DNA of 31,319 bases, taken from NCBI GenBank assembly GCA_036280655.1, contig DASUQI010000029.1:1-31319 (forward strand), given 5' to 3'. Below the pieces are notes generated by a model. The model worked only from the letters and a program-made list of their open reading frames with translations, made no database searches and was not told where the DNA came from. This DNA is from DASSJM01 sp036280655. GTDB lineage: Bacteria; Actinomycetota; UBA4738; HRBIN12. The position numbers and the translations under genes are program-made. This document shows, in pieces, positions 24,100-30,380 of the stretch (the first letter of the stretch is position 1; the number at the start of each line of letters is the position of its first letter).

Positions 24100-24168
24100 C
24101 TGATCGACTGCGAGGAGGACGGGACGCTCCGGGCGGTGCTGGTCGGCATGCTGCGGGAGATGGACCGG
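24100..24168 (+). repeat. Dispersed repeat, copy B
   Basis: CTGATCGACTGCGAGGAGGA ... GGGACGCTCCGGGCGG ... GGCATGCTGCGGGAGATGGACCGG. Reads LIDCEEDGTLRAVLVGMLREMDRD without frameshift. Begins 33 bp after the lipoprotein stop. The rest of 24067-24433 holds only this copy, a hairpin and partial copy B'; no gene could be supported. Confidence 0.85.
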
Positions 24169-24300
24169 GACGCCAAGGGGCCCCATCGACGGAATGCCTA
24201 GTGCCGACTATGTAGACCGGACCTGGGCTCATCCAGCGACACCTGATCGGCCGACTAGACGAGCAGCGCATGGCGTTCGAGTATGCAAATCACCCATGGG

Positions 24301-24328
24301 AACCCCCTCGGGACCGAGCCGGGGGTTC
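24301..24328 (+). terminator. Intrinsic-type hairpin
   Basis: AACCCCC and GGGGGTT enclose TCGG-GA-CCGA, followed by CTTCCATTCT, a good bidirectional terminator shape. It lies between repeat copies B and B'. Confidence 0.6.
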
Positions 24329-24349
24329 TTCCATTCTCACGGCGTTTTC

Positions 24350-24382
24350 GTCGGGACGCTGCGGGAGATGGAGCGGCGCTGA
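24350..24382 (+). repeat. Dispersed repeat, copy B' (3' end only)
   Basis: GTCGGGACGCTGCGGGAGATGGAGCGG then CGC and TGA. Reads VGTLREMERR-stop, matching the VGMLREMERG-stop of copy E. Similarity extends loosely upstream to about 24342. Confidence 0.65.
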
Positions 24383-24433
24383 TGCTAAGCCTTCAGCCGC
24401 CGGGGAACCCGCGCCGATAAGGAGGACATACCG

Positions 24434-24799
24434 ATGAGCGACCACCAGACCTGTGCGAAGTGCGGGCTCCGGATCGACCCGTGGCCAGACCTGCGGATGG
24501 AGCCTAGTCCGAACGCCGAAGGTTGGTTCCACTTGGGGACCGCCGCCGGGCGCGAAGCCGAAGCCGATCATGCAGCAGTTGAGGAAGACGTCCCGATGAG
24601 CGACCTGGCCGCGATCAAGAAGCAGGCCAAGGCGCTCGATATTGCCCTGATGCGGTCGGCCGATCTACGGGAGACGCTGAACGACCTTATCCGCCGTGCC
24701 CATCCTGCACACTCCGTATCGGCTATCGCTGAGGCGTCGGGGGTTCCCACGGCTCGTGTCCAGCAAGTCATCGAGGCGCCCGAAGAGCTCAAGCGGTAA
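24434..24799 (+). CDS. Small CxxC / helix-turn-helix-like protein
   Basis: 121 residues, ATG with AAGGAGGAC. The N-terminal part has C7-x2-C10 (TCAKCGLRID), too few Cys for a full zinc ribbon. The C-terminal part SVSAIAEASGVPTARVQQVIEAP resembles a DNA-binding helix-turn-helix. An internal ATG at 24596 has its own ribosome-like sequence and repeats the CCGATGAGCGACC start context of 24431-24443, so this may be a fusion of two small proteins or have two starts. No known family. Confidence 0.55.
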   Translation: MSDHQTCAKCGLRIDPWPDLRMEPSPNAEGWFHLGTAAGREAEADHAAVEEDVPMSDLAAIKKQAKALDIALMRSADLRETLNDLIRRAHPAHSVSAIAEASGVPTARVQQVIEAPEELKR

Positions 24800-24936
24800 T
24801 CCGATCCATCTGCGGGAGATCACCGAGGAATCAATCAACCTCGGCACGGTGAAGCTCGACGTACGCCTTTGCCTGCTCGGGGTCTGGCACCGCCGATGCC
24901 GGCGGCACGGTGGCGGCACGCGGGTCTATCCCAGGA

Positions 24937-24991
24937 ACTCGAGCCGTCCTGGTGGCCAGCCATCATCAACGCCGACAGGATCGCGGAGTCC
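24937..24991 (+). repeat. Second shared block (partner at 22302-22352)
   Basis: One frame reads LEPSWWPAIINADRIAESEAEG. The partner reads the same ADRIA/ADRVA core in a shifted frame. 24800-25045 otherwise holds no gene I can support; an 11-nt CTGCGGGAGAT at 24810-24820 may be a last trace of another repeat tail. Confidence 0.45.
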
Positions 24992-25045
24992 GAGGCCGAG
25001 GGTTCGGCGTCGATCTGGTACAGCGGCCGAAGGGCCGCCACCTGA

Positions 25046-25150
25046 TCGGATTGGTGCCCAGGGGGACGGCTGCTCCGGAGAGGCGAGCATCCTGATGGCC
25101 AGCCATTCGCCTATGTGACCGACCCCGACGGCTACGTGATTGAACTCTGA
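25046..25150 (+). pseudogene. Remnant of a VOC (glyoxalase-like) protein C-terminus
   Basis: The frame ending at TGA 25148-25150 reads DGQPFAYVTDPDGYVIEL, the typical last strand of vicinal-oxygen-chelate proteins, in which the Glu is a metal ligand. Upstream there is a stop at 25043 and no matching N-terminus, so only the tail of the gene is left. The family call rests on this one motif. Confidence 0.35.
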
Positions 25151-25488
25151 AAGGAATTCGCATCAGGAGCCCTGAGACGCCCTTCAGTCGCGGGCTCCAC
25201 TCCTAGCTCGTTCGACCACCCGGAGGATCGCGTACGCCACCGCGAAAGTAGCGCCCAAGCCGAGAGCGCGAGAGCGCCCTTGATGATGTCTCGGTCTCTC
25301 ATCGAGCTGAGTTCTAGTCGGCCCCAACCATCGTGGCGACGGGCCCCAACCATCGTGGCGAAGACCGGGAGGATGATCCCCACGAGGACCAGCCACCAAG
25401 CGAACGCGAGCAGGAACCCGAGGATCAGGGCGAAGGGATAGAGGATGACGGGCCTTGCCTGCCCCGCGTGATAGAGCAGCCGCCGCAT
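25132..25488 (-). pseudogene. Two small membrane-protein genes fused by a 22-bp duplication
   Basis: The frame opens MRRLLYHAGQARPVILYPFALILGFLLAFAWWLVLVGIILPVFATMVGA, two hydrophobic segments. GCCCCAACCATCGTGGCGA occurs twice (25321-25339 and 25343-25361, period 22). Without one unit the frame would stop right after MVGAD, and a second ATG (MRDRDIIKGALALSA) would start a new small gene. That second gene now needs a frameshift to reach its hydrophobic end LGATFAVAYAILRVVERA (stop near 25184). The present 118-residue frame is thus probably an artefact of the duplication. Confidence 0.5.
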
Positions 25489-25532
25489 CTCAACTCCAAT
25501 TCTAAGGGTCTATCCGTAGGAGCAAGACGCTC

Positions 25533-25604
25533 TTGATCGACTGCGAGGAGGACCGGACGCTCCGGGCGGTGCCTGTCGGGATGCTGCGGGAGTCGGACCG
25601 CTAG
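25533..25604 (+). repeat. Dispersed repeat, copy C
   Basis: TTGATCGACTGCGAGGAGGA ... GTGCCTGTCGGGATGCTGCGGGAGTCGGACCGC-TAG. Reads LIDCEEDRTLRAVPVGMLRESDR-stop. Its TAG (25602-25604) overlaps the stop codon of the minus-strand RsbW-like gene (25601-25603). Confidence 0.85.
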
Positions 25605-25984
25605 GCCGCCCGCTGGTCGATCTCGAACCATACGGCCTTCTCTCCACCGAGGGAAAGGCCCCAGCGGTCGGCCAGCTTGTCCACGACCATCAATCCGAAG
25701 TGGGGTGGATCCTTCTGCCCGTCCAAGTTGAGCCGGTCGAGGGTGAGCCCACGCCCGCCGTCCACGACCGCGACGCGAATCACCTCGTCATCTTTCTGCA
25801 GCCAGAAACCGATCTGCCCATCTGCTTCAGGCTTGCCATGCCGAACCGCGTTGTCCACCAATTCGGAAACCATGAGCACGATCTCGCCGGAGCGGGCGGC
25901 CGGAAGCAGGTCGCTCACGAAGTCAGCCGCGAGCTCTCGGGCCATCCCCGGAGCGGTCGGCGCATAGGGCAGCCGGTGCTCCAT
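25601..25984 (-). CDS. RsbW/SpoIIAB-like anti-sigma serine kinase (HATPase_c)
   Basis: 127 residues. GHKL-type ATP-binding domain: N box SELVDNAVRHG (Asn45), G1 box VVDGGRGL (Asp75-Gly79), and a G2-like box HFGLMVVDKLADRWG. In this family the protein binds a sigma factor or phosphorylates a STAS-domain partner. I chose ATG 25984 (MEHRLPYAPTAPGMARELA); the longer upstream frame is low-complexity and crosses the intergenic palindrome. It is divergent from the STAS gene, its natural partner. No sigma factor or PP2C phosphatase is next to it. Confidence 0.8.
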   Translation of the reverse strand: MEHRLPYAPTAPGMARELAADFVSDLLPAARSGEIVLMVSELVDNAVRHGKPEADGQIGFWLQKDDEVIRVAVVDGGRGLTLDRLNLDGQKDPPHFGLMVVDKLADRWGLSLGGEKAVWFEIDQRAA

Positions 25985-26024
25985 CCCCTGGTAGGTCCCC
26001 TGAAGTGGGAGGCGCAAACGAGGG

Positions 26025-26075
26025 TTGACAGCTTCCCTCAGCACGAGAAGATTTCTCACGATGGCTCGTGCTGAG
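26025..26075 (+). promoter_or_regulatory. Promoter and inverted repeats of the STAS gene
   Basis: A perfect -35 hexamer TTGACA (26025-26030) is followed by an 11-bp perfect inverted repeat CTCAGCACGAG (26037-26047) / CTCGTGCTGAG (26065-26075). A second, overlapping one lies inside it, GAGAA-GAT-TTCTC (26045-26057). The -10 would fall inside the palindromes (around 26047-26053, AAGATT). An operator or alternative-fold RNA element is likely. Confidence 0.45.
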
Positions 26076-26127
26076 CTGGAGGGGCCTCGGCCCCCCGCTG
26101 GGCTCGTTGGAAGGGGGGTGGATACCG

Positions 26128-26463
26128 GTGTTCGACATCGCAACGTCCTCAACGGGCACGATCCGCTTGACCGGCGAAATGGACATGGCAACGGCTGATC
26201 AGCTGGACTCTGTCGTAGCACCTGCGGTCAGCCAGGGCGGACCCGTCACGCTGGACATCTCCAATCTGGACTTCATGGACTCGAGCGGCCTGCACGCGAT
26301 CCTCAGGGCGGCCATGTCGCTGACAGATCGTGGCTGCGTCGTGATCCATGGGCTCGACGGGAAGGTCTCGATGCGGAGGCTCTTCGAGATCGCTCAGATC
26401 GAGAAGGTCCCGAACATCCACGTCATTCCCTGCACGGTGATGGTCGAAGGTTCCAACGCGTGA
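26128..26463 (+). CDS. STAS-domain anti-anti-sigma factor
   Basis: 111 residues, GTG with GGAAGGGGGG upstream. STAS fold: strand TGTIRLTGEMDMATADQL, then VTLDISNLDFMDSSGLHAIL, where the DSSG serines (Ser52/Ser53) are the phosphorylation site in SpoIIAA/RsbV. The later parts are GCVVIHGLDGKVSMRRLFEIAQIEK. It would free a sigma factor by binding the RsbW-like kinase when unphosphorylated. It forms a divergent pair with that kinase, and the pair lies between repeat copies C and D. Confidence 0.82.
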   Translation: MFDIATSSTGTIRLTGEMDMATADQLDSVVAPAVSQGGPVTLDISNLDFMDSSGLHAILRAAMSLTDRGCVVIHGLDGKVSMRRLFEIAQIEKVPNIHVIPCTVMVEGSNA

Positions 26464-26506
26464 CTCATCGCGTACTGGGCCCGACGACGCGATCCTGACC
26501 CAACTC

Positions 26507-26566
26507 CTGATCGACTGCGAGGAGGATCGGACGCTCCCGGGCGGTGCTGGTCGGGATGCTGCGGCA
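26507..26566 (+). repeat. Dispersed repeat, copy D
   Basis: CTGATCGACTGCGAGGAGGA ... CGCTCCCGGGCGG ... GGATGCTGCGGCAG. One extra C breaks the reading frame after DRTL. It starts 43 bp after the STAS stop and ends 24 bp before the end of the MFS gene. Confidence 0.85.
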
Positions 26567-26590
26567 GCCCGCCGACGAACCGTAGAGGCA

Positions 26591-27793
26591 TCAGCGCCGG
26601 GGACCGATGACCAGTGCGACCGCGGATACACCCATCCAGGCCGCCGCGTACCCGAACGCAACGGTCGACGAGAAGACCGTCCATAGAGCTCCCGCAACGC
26701 CGCTCGCCGCGAGGTTCCCGAAGCTCTGGGCCGCAGCGAGTAGACCAAAGGCCGAGCCACGCGCCGTGTCGGGCGCCATCAGCGCAACGGTTGAGTTCTC
26801 GGCCGTTTCGACGCAGCCGATTGCGACTCCTGCCGTTATGAACCAGACGGCGAGGACCCATGGCAATGGCCCCGACACGGCCAGACCGATGTACGCGATC
26901 CCTGAGAGCGCCACCCCGACGATCATCACGGCCACGCCGCCGCGCCGATCAGCCGCCCGACCGGCCGGCACGCTGGCTAGAGCGGCCGCAGCGTTGTACG
27001 CGACGTAGAGCCACAGCGCCAGGCTTGTCGCCGGCTCCAACCCCCGCGTTGGGGCAAGCAGTTCGGTCGCTCGCAAGATCATGAGGGTGGCAGCCAGGTT
27101 GCCGAGCTCGAACGCTCCTATACCGAGCATCACCCTTCGCAAGCCACCGCTCAGGGCCTCACGGAACCTGAGCCTGAACGCCTCATGCCGGCGCGGCTGC
27201 GATCGGGGCAGACGTCGGATGGCGTAGATGATCGCTGCCACGGCCAACAGACCGGGGATCACCGACAGCAGGATTGCCGTGCGCAGTCCGACCGACGCCA
27301 CCAGCACGATGGCCAGAAGCGGGCCGATGATCGCGCCGAGGTTGTCCATCGCCCGCTCGAACCCATACGCACGTCCGTAGGACTCGGCCGGGGCGGCGTC
27401 TGCAAGCAGCGCATTGCGCGACGGCACGCGGAGCCCTCGAGCCGTCCAAGCCGCGATCCGAAACACGGCGACCTGCCACACAGCGGTCGCCACACCGATG
27501 AGCGCGGAAGTGACGGCGGTTGTGATGTACCCGCCGACAGCTGTCGCCCTTCGGCGCTGGGGGCCATCAGCGAGCGCACCCCCAGCGAGCTTTGCAACCC
27601 CCGCCAGGCCGTCCGCGAGACCCTCGATCAGGCCGAGCGCCGCCGCTGGTGCTCCGAGTGTGGAGCTGAGAAAGCTCGGCAGCAGACTGGTCGGGACCTC
27701 GTGGCCGGCGTCCGATAGCAGGCTGGCCACACCGATCCCCCCGACACCTGATGTGAGCCAGGTGCGCCGGTCTTCCGACGCCGCAGACTTCAT
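26591..27793 (-). CDS. MFS transporter
   Basis: 400 residues with about 12 hydrophobic segments in two six-helix halves. The start MKSAASEDRRTWLTSGVGGIGVASLLSDAGHEVPTSLLPSFL is typical of a major facilitator subgroup, and the motif-A-like loop GALADGPQRRRA follows helix 2, with its second-half counterpart AGRAADRRGGVAVM. It probably exports a drug or metabolite; the substrate is unknown. ATG at 27793-27791; the ribosome site is weak. The gene runs opposite to the repeats and is enclosed by copies D and E at 24 and 22 bp. It is full length and undamaged, unlike several neighbours. Confidence 0.85.
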   Translation of the reverse strand: MKSAASEDRRTWLTSGVGGIGVASLLSDAGHEVPTSLLPSFLSSTLGAPAAALGLIEGLADGLAGVAKLAGGALADGPQRRRATAVGGYITTAVTSALIGVATAVWQVAVFRIAAWTARGLRVPSRNALLADAAPAESYGRAYGFERAMDNLGAIIGPLLAIVLVASVGLRTAILLSVIPGLLAVAAIIYAIRRLPRSQPRRHEAFRLRFREALSGGLRRVMLGIGAFELGNLAATLMILRATELLAPTRGLEPATSLALWLYVAYNAAAALASVPAGRAADRRGGVAVMIVGVALSGIAYIGLAVSGPLPWVLAVWFITAGVAIGCVETAENSTVALMAPDTARGSAFGLLAAAQSFGNLAASGVAGALWTVFSSTVAFGYAAAWMGVSAVALVIGPRR

Positions 27794-27815
27794 CGGCGAG
27801 GAGCCTACCGAGCTC

Positions 27816-27889
27816 CTGATCGACTGCGAGGAGGATCGGACGCTCCGGGCGGTGCTGGTCGGGATGCTGAGGGAGATGGAGCGGGGATA
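27816..27889 (+). repeat. Dispersed repeat, copy E
   Basis: CTGATCGACTGCGAGGAGGA ... GGTCGGGATGCTGAGGGAGATGGAGCGGGGA-TAG. Reads ELLIDCEEDRTLRAVLVGM(L)REMERG-stop and is the cleanest tail copy. Only about 20 bp separate it from the start of the divergent MFS gene, so no N-terminal part of the small protein fits here. Confidence 0.88.
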
Positions 27890-27961
27890 GCGGCGAGGGC
27901 ATGGCATGGGAACCGCCACCGCTACCTTATGTACTAGCCGCGGAACGAGGGACTTTCGACC

Positions 27962-28310
27962 ATGCTCAAGATCGACCCCTGGCCCCTCCGGGGCCTTCGC
28001 CTCGATGGGACGTTCGACGTGGCCGACGTCGGGCCGCTGATCGAAGCGATCCAGGCCGAAGGCGGCGAGGTCTCGCTCCACTTCGAGCGGGTGCGGGACG
28101 TCTAGGCCGGAGGCAGCCGAGGAACTCAAGCGCCGTCTCGACGAGATGTGGGAGAGCGGCGAGGTTCGCCCGCTGATGGTCTGGTTCCACGTCCTCCCAG
28201 AGAAGCGAGGCGCCATGGCCGACACACTCGTACGCGCCGGGTTCGACATGGAGCGAGAGGGGCCATATGAAGTGATCTACATGGGCCCGCCCAGGGCGCC
28301 TAGCGGGTAG
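27962..28310 (+). pseudogene. Small gene broken by one frameshift
   Basis: The first frame is MLKIDPWPLRGLRLDGTFDV ... EVSLHFERVRDV and ends at TAG 28103-28105. The next frame continues at once with PEAAEELKRRLDEMWESGEV ... FHVLPEKRGAMADTLVRAGF and ends IYMGPPRAPSG at TAG 28308-28310. Both halves look like real protein, about 115 residues together. No family recognised; it could also be two overlapping small genes. Confidence 0.4.
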
Positions 28311-28345
28311 ACATGCGATGTCAGCACGTAGACGAGGAGGAACCG

Positions 28346-28723
28346 ATGAGGCGAGCACTCGTAGCGATTGGGCTGGCAGGACTCATGGTCCTGGCCTCCG
28401 CACCCGCCAACGCCGGGGAGAATGAGTTCAGCCGGGGCGTGAGCATCCGCGAGCCGGTCCATGCGCATCCGGGGCTGCTGATCCGGGGGCAGGTGTCCTC
28501 CGACGAGTTCAACTGCTCCGCCTTCCAGACCGTGCTCATCCAGCGCCGCCGCGGAGGGGCCTGGCATAGCGTGGGCATGGACGTGACCAACGAGAACCGC
28601 CGGTACCGCGAGGTCGTCTCCGATCGTAATGGCCGGTACCGGGCCGTGGTTCGCCGCAGCATCTTTGGCGACGGAGCCGTGTGCCTTCGTGGCGTGTCCG
28701 AGGTGGTCATCCACCGGCACTAG
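28346..28723 (+). CDS. Small secreted protein
   Basis: 125 residues, ATG with GAGGAGGAACC. Clear signal peptide MRRALVAIGLAGLMVLASAPANA, cut after ANA. The mature beta-rich domain has two Cys (EFNCSAFQ and GAVCLRGV) that could form one disulphide, and repeated strand patterns (TVLIQRRRGGAWHSVGMDV, RYRAVVRRS) like a fibronectin or Ig-type sandwich. No enzyme motif. It is the last intact gene between repeat copies E and F. Confidence 0.7.
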   Translation: MRRALVAIGLAGLMVLASAPANAGENEFSRGVSIREPVHAHPGLLIRGQVSSDEFNCSAFQTVLIQRRRGGAWHSVGMDVTNENRRYREVVSDRNGRYRAVVRRSIFGDGAVCLRGVSEVVIHRH

Positions 28724-28763
28724 TTCGTCGAGCGCTCTGGGAAATGGCTCGGATGGAAGGCTC

Positions 28764-28953
28764 CCCACGGCCGCTCGCGGCGAGTTGCTCCACGTCCTGA
28801 TGCTCCCCGACCTCGAGCGGGTCGAGCGGATCGGCGAGTTGTGGTCCTATCCGCAGAGCCGCGCTTTCGCCGAGCTGCTGATCGAACTGCGAGGAGGATC
28901 GGACGCTCCGGGCGGTGTTGGTCGGGATGCTGCGCGAGACTGATCGCACCTAA
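28764..28953 (+). pseudogene. Broken second long copy of the repeat-family protein (copy F)
   Basis: Reads RGELLHVLMLPDLERVERIG then WSYPQSRAFAELLIE, parallel to RAELLRVLMLRDFDRVGAIQ and TRTFGELLID of the 22.05-kb gene. An extra A in GATCGAACTGCG shifts the frame. In the corrected frame it ends LVGMLRETDRT-stop (TAA 28951-28953). No in-frame start fits upstream, so it is 5'-truncated as well. The rest of 28724-29083 holds no other supported gene. Confidence 0.55.
28878..28953 (+). repeat. Dispersed repeat, copy F
   Basis: CTGATCGAACTGCGAGGAGG ... GGTGTTGGTCGGGATGCTGCGCGAGACTGATCGCACC-TAA. It has one inserted A compared with the consensus. It is the last copy seen; none was found beyond 29 kb. 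Confidence 0.85.
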
Positions 28954-29083
28954 AGATCCGAACCGTGGGCGACTGCAACCGCTTCATCATGGGTGCCGGC
29001 CTGACGACGCGGCCCAGGCCTTTCCCCTAGGTTGTGGCGCCCGGACGGGCGCACTGGGGGAGCCCGCCCCTGGCACCTGCTGT

Positions 29084-29371
29084 TCAGGACTTGCGGACGG
29101 TGGACTTGCGGCCGGTGGTCTTGCGGCCGGTGGTCTTGCGGCCGGTGGTCTTGCGGCCGGTGGTCTTGCGGCCGATTGGAGGGGTACGGCCGCCTGCACG
29201 AGCGGCCTTTTCCTTGACCGCCTGCGCAGCATCGTCTGCCTTGTCGACCGCGATCTCCTCGATCTTATCGACCACAGCCTCCACGACGCCTTGGACTGTG
29301 TCAGTCGCGAGCACTTTCTTCCCTGTCTTCTTGACCTTCTCGGTCACCTTCCTTCGTTTCGGCATCGCCAT
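29084..29371 (-). CDS. Histone H1-like basic protein
   Basis: 95 residues. N-terminus MAMPKRRKVTEKVKKTGKKVL, a helical middle (VQGVVEAVVDKIEEIAVDKADDAAQAV), and a C-terminal tail of TTGRK repeats ending STVRKS. The Lys/Arg-rich tail resembles the H1-like or AlgP-type tails of nucleoid proteins; DNA binding is inferred. ATG at 29371 with an AAAGGG ribosome site. The tail is coded by a 15-bp tandem repeat, so its length may vary between strains. Confidence 0.65.
   Translation of the reverse strand: MAMPKRRKVTEKVKKTGKKVLATDTVQGVVEAVVDKIEEIAVDKADDAAQAVKEKAARAGGRTPPIGRKTTGRKTTGRKTTGRKTTGRKSTVRKS
29091..29180. repeat. 15-bp tandem repeat within the H1-like gene
   Basis: TTGCGGCCGGTGGTC is repeated four times without change (29106-29165), flanked by one degenerate unit on each side (TTGCGGACGGTGGAC and TTGCGGCCGATTGGA). 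Each unit codes five residues, so copy changes keep the frame. Confidence 0.9.
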
Positions 29372-29453
29372 CCCTTTCGTGGATTGAAGTTGTTGTCCCC
29401 TTGATTCCTGATGGAAGCTGCTTCAGCCACACGCTGCCCAAAGGGATTTCTGG

Positions 29454-30221
29454 TTAGGTTGGCGGTCTGCGAGTGGGATCTTCCTCGAGCTCGGGTATGC
29501 CGACGAGGTCTTCCCGGCGTTGCCGGGTCGCTTCCGGTTTGGCAGCCTGCCGAATCTCCGAAGCCTTCGCGTCCGCGCGGAAGCTGACGCGTTCCCAGTA
29601 CCGACGAGCCGTCTGGATTCCCCCACCCCCGAACGCGACGATCGCCACTCCTACGATGATGGCGAGGAGCGCGTAGAAGAGACCGTTGACGATCTCTGGC
29701 GCGATCTGGAGCTGATTCAACGCCGCGAAGATGCCGATCACGAGGATCGCCATGCCCGCTGCGCGGGCGATCCACTCGCCACCTGACACGGCTCCCAAGG
29801 CGGCCGAGAGAAGGTCGGTTACGACCTTGGCCAACGCCGCGACGATGACAAGGATTACAACGGCCGCGAACAGATTCGGAAGGTAGGCGATGATGCCGGC
29901 GATGAGATCGCTGACCGGATTCGGGCCGAATACTCCGAATGCGAGCTGCAGGGCGATCAGGAAGACGGCCCAGAAAGCAATCACGGACAGGATGTCTGAG
30001 GCGTCGAATCGCGATCGCTCAAGCGCAGTCTTGAGTGCGCCTCGTTCGACCCACCGGTCAAAGCCGACCCGCTCCAACAGTCGGTCTACGAGACGAGCAA
30101 GCAGTTTGGCGACGAAGTACCCGATGATGAGGATCGCGAGGAAGCCCAGAAGCTTCGGGACGAAGGTGACGATCCGTTCCCATGCCTCGCTTAGTCCGTT
30201 CTGGATGTCGATAGCCAGCAT
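29454..30221 (-). CDS. MscS-type conserved TM-helix membrane protein
   Basis: 255 residues, with GGAGG before the ATG at 30221. It has several membrane helices: FVPKLLGFLAILIIGYFVAKLLARLVDRLLERVGF, then VIAFWAVFLIALQLAFG, LPNLFAAVVILVIVAALAKVV, AAGMAILVIGIFAALNQL and FYALLAIIVGVAIVAFGGGG. This is the conserved TM-helix module found in mechanosensitive-channel relatives. The MscS beta domain that forms the conduction vestibule is missing; instead there is a charged tail (ERVSFRADAKASEIRQ ... PTRRPPT). Channel activity is therefore uncertain. Confidence 0.75.
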   Translation of the reverse strand: MLAIDIQNGLSEAWERIVTFVPKLLGFLAILIIGYFVAKLLARLVDRLLERVGFDRWVERGALKTALERSRFDASDILSVIAFWAVFLIALQLAFGVFGPNPVSDLIAGIIAYLPNLFAAVVILVIVAALAKVVTDLLSAALGAVSGGEWIARAAGMAILVIGIFAALNQLQIAPEIVNGLFYALLAIIVGVAIVAFGGGGIQTARRYWERVSFRADAKASEIRQAAKPEATRQRREDLVGIPELEEDPTRRPPT

Positions 30222-30380
30222 GTCTGCCTCCCTAGGCGCGGACGCAAAAGATGACTACCCAAAGGAGGCCCTGAAAATCGATAAGGGAAGAAAGCCACCT
30301 TACTCAAGATGCTGTTGAGGGTTTGGGCAACCCCCTGACGGGAATCATCGTTGTCCGATACGAACCGCAGAGGAGGACGA

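Noticed and set aside
24194..24382. 62-codon ORF ending in the repeat tail (VFVGTLREMERR)
   Set aside because: It runs through a strong terminator hairpin, has no ribosome site and no protein-like N-terminus, so it is treated as repeat remnant only.
22218..28953. CRISPR array
   Set aside because: The copies are about 0.3-1.3 kb apart with whole genes between, not 30-40 bp spacers; no cas genes are present.
22218..28953. Classical integron attC sites
   Set aside because: The repeat lacks the GTTRRRY / RYYYAAC core boxes, and no integrase gene is in the window. A cassette-like behaviour is kept only as a hypothesis.
29091..29180. Tandem repeat as CRISPR or iteron origin
   Set aside because: The 15-bp units have no spacers and lie fully inside the reading frame of the H1-like protein.
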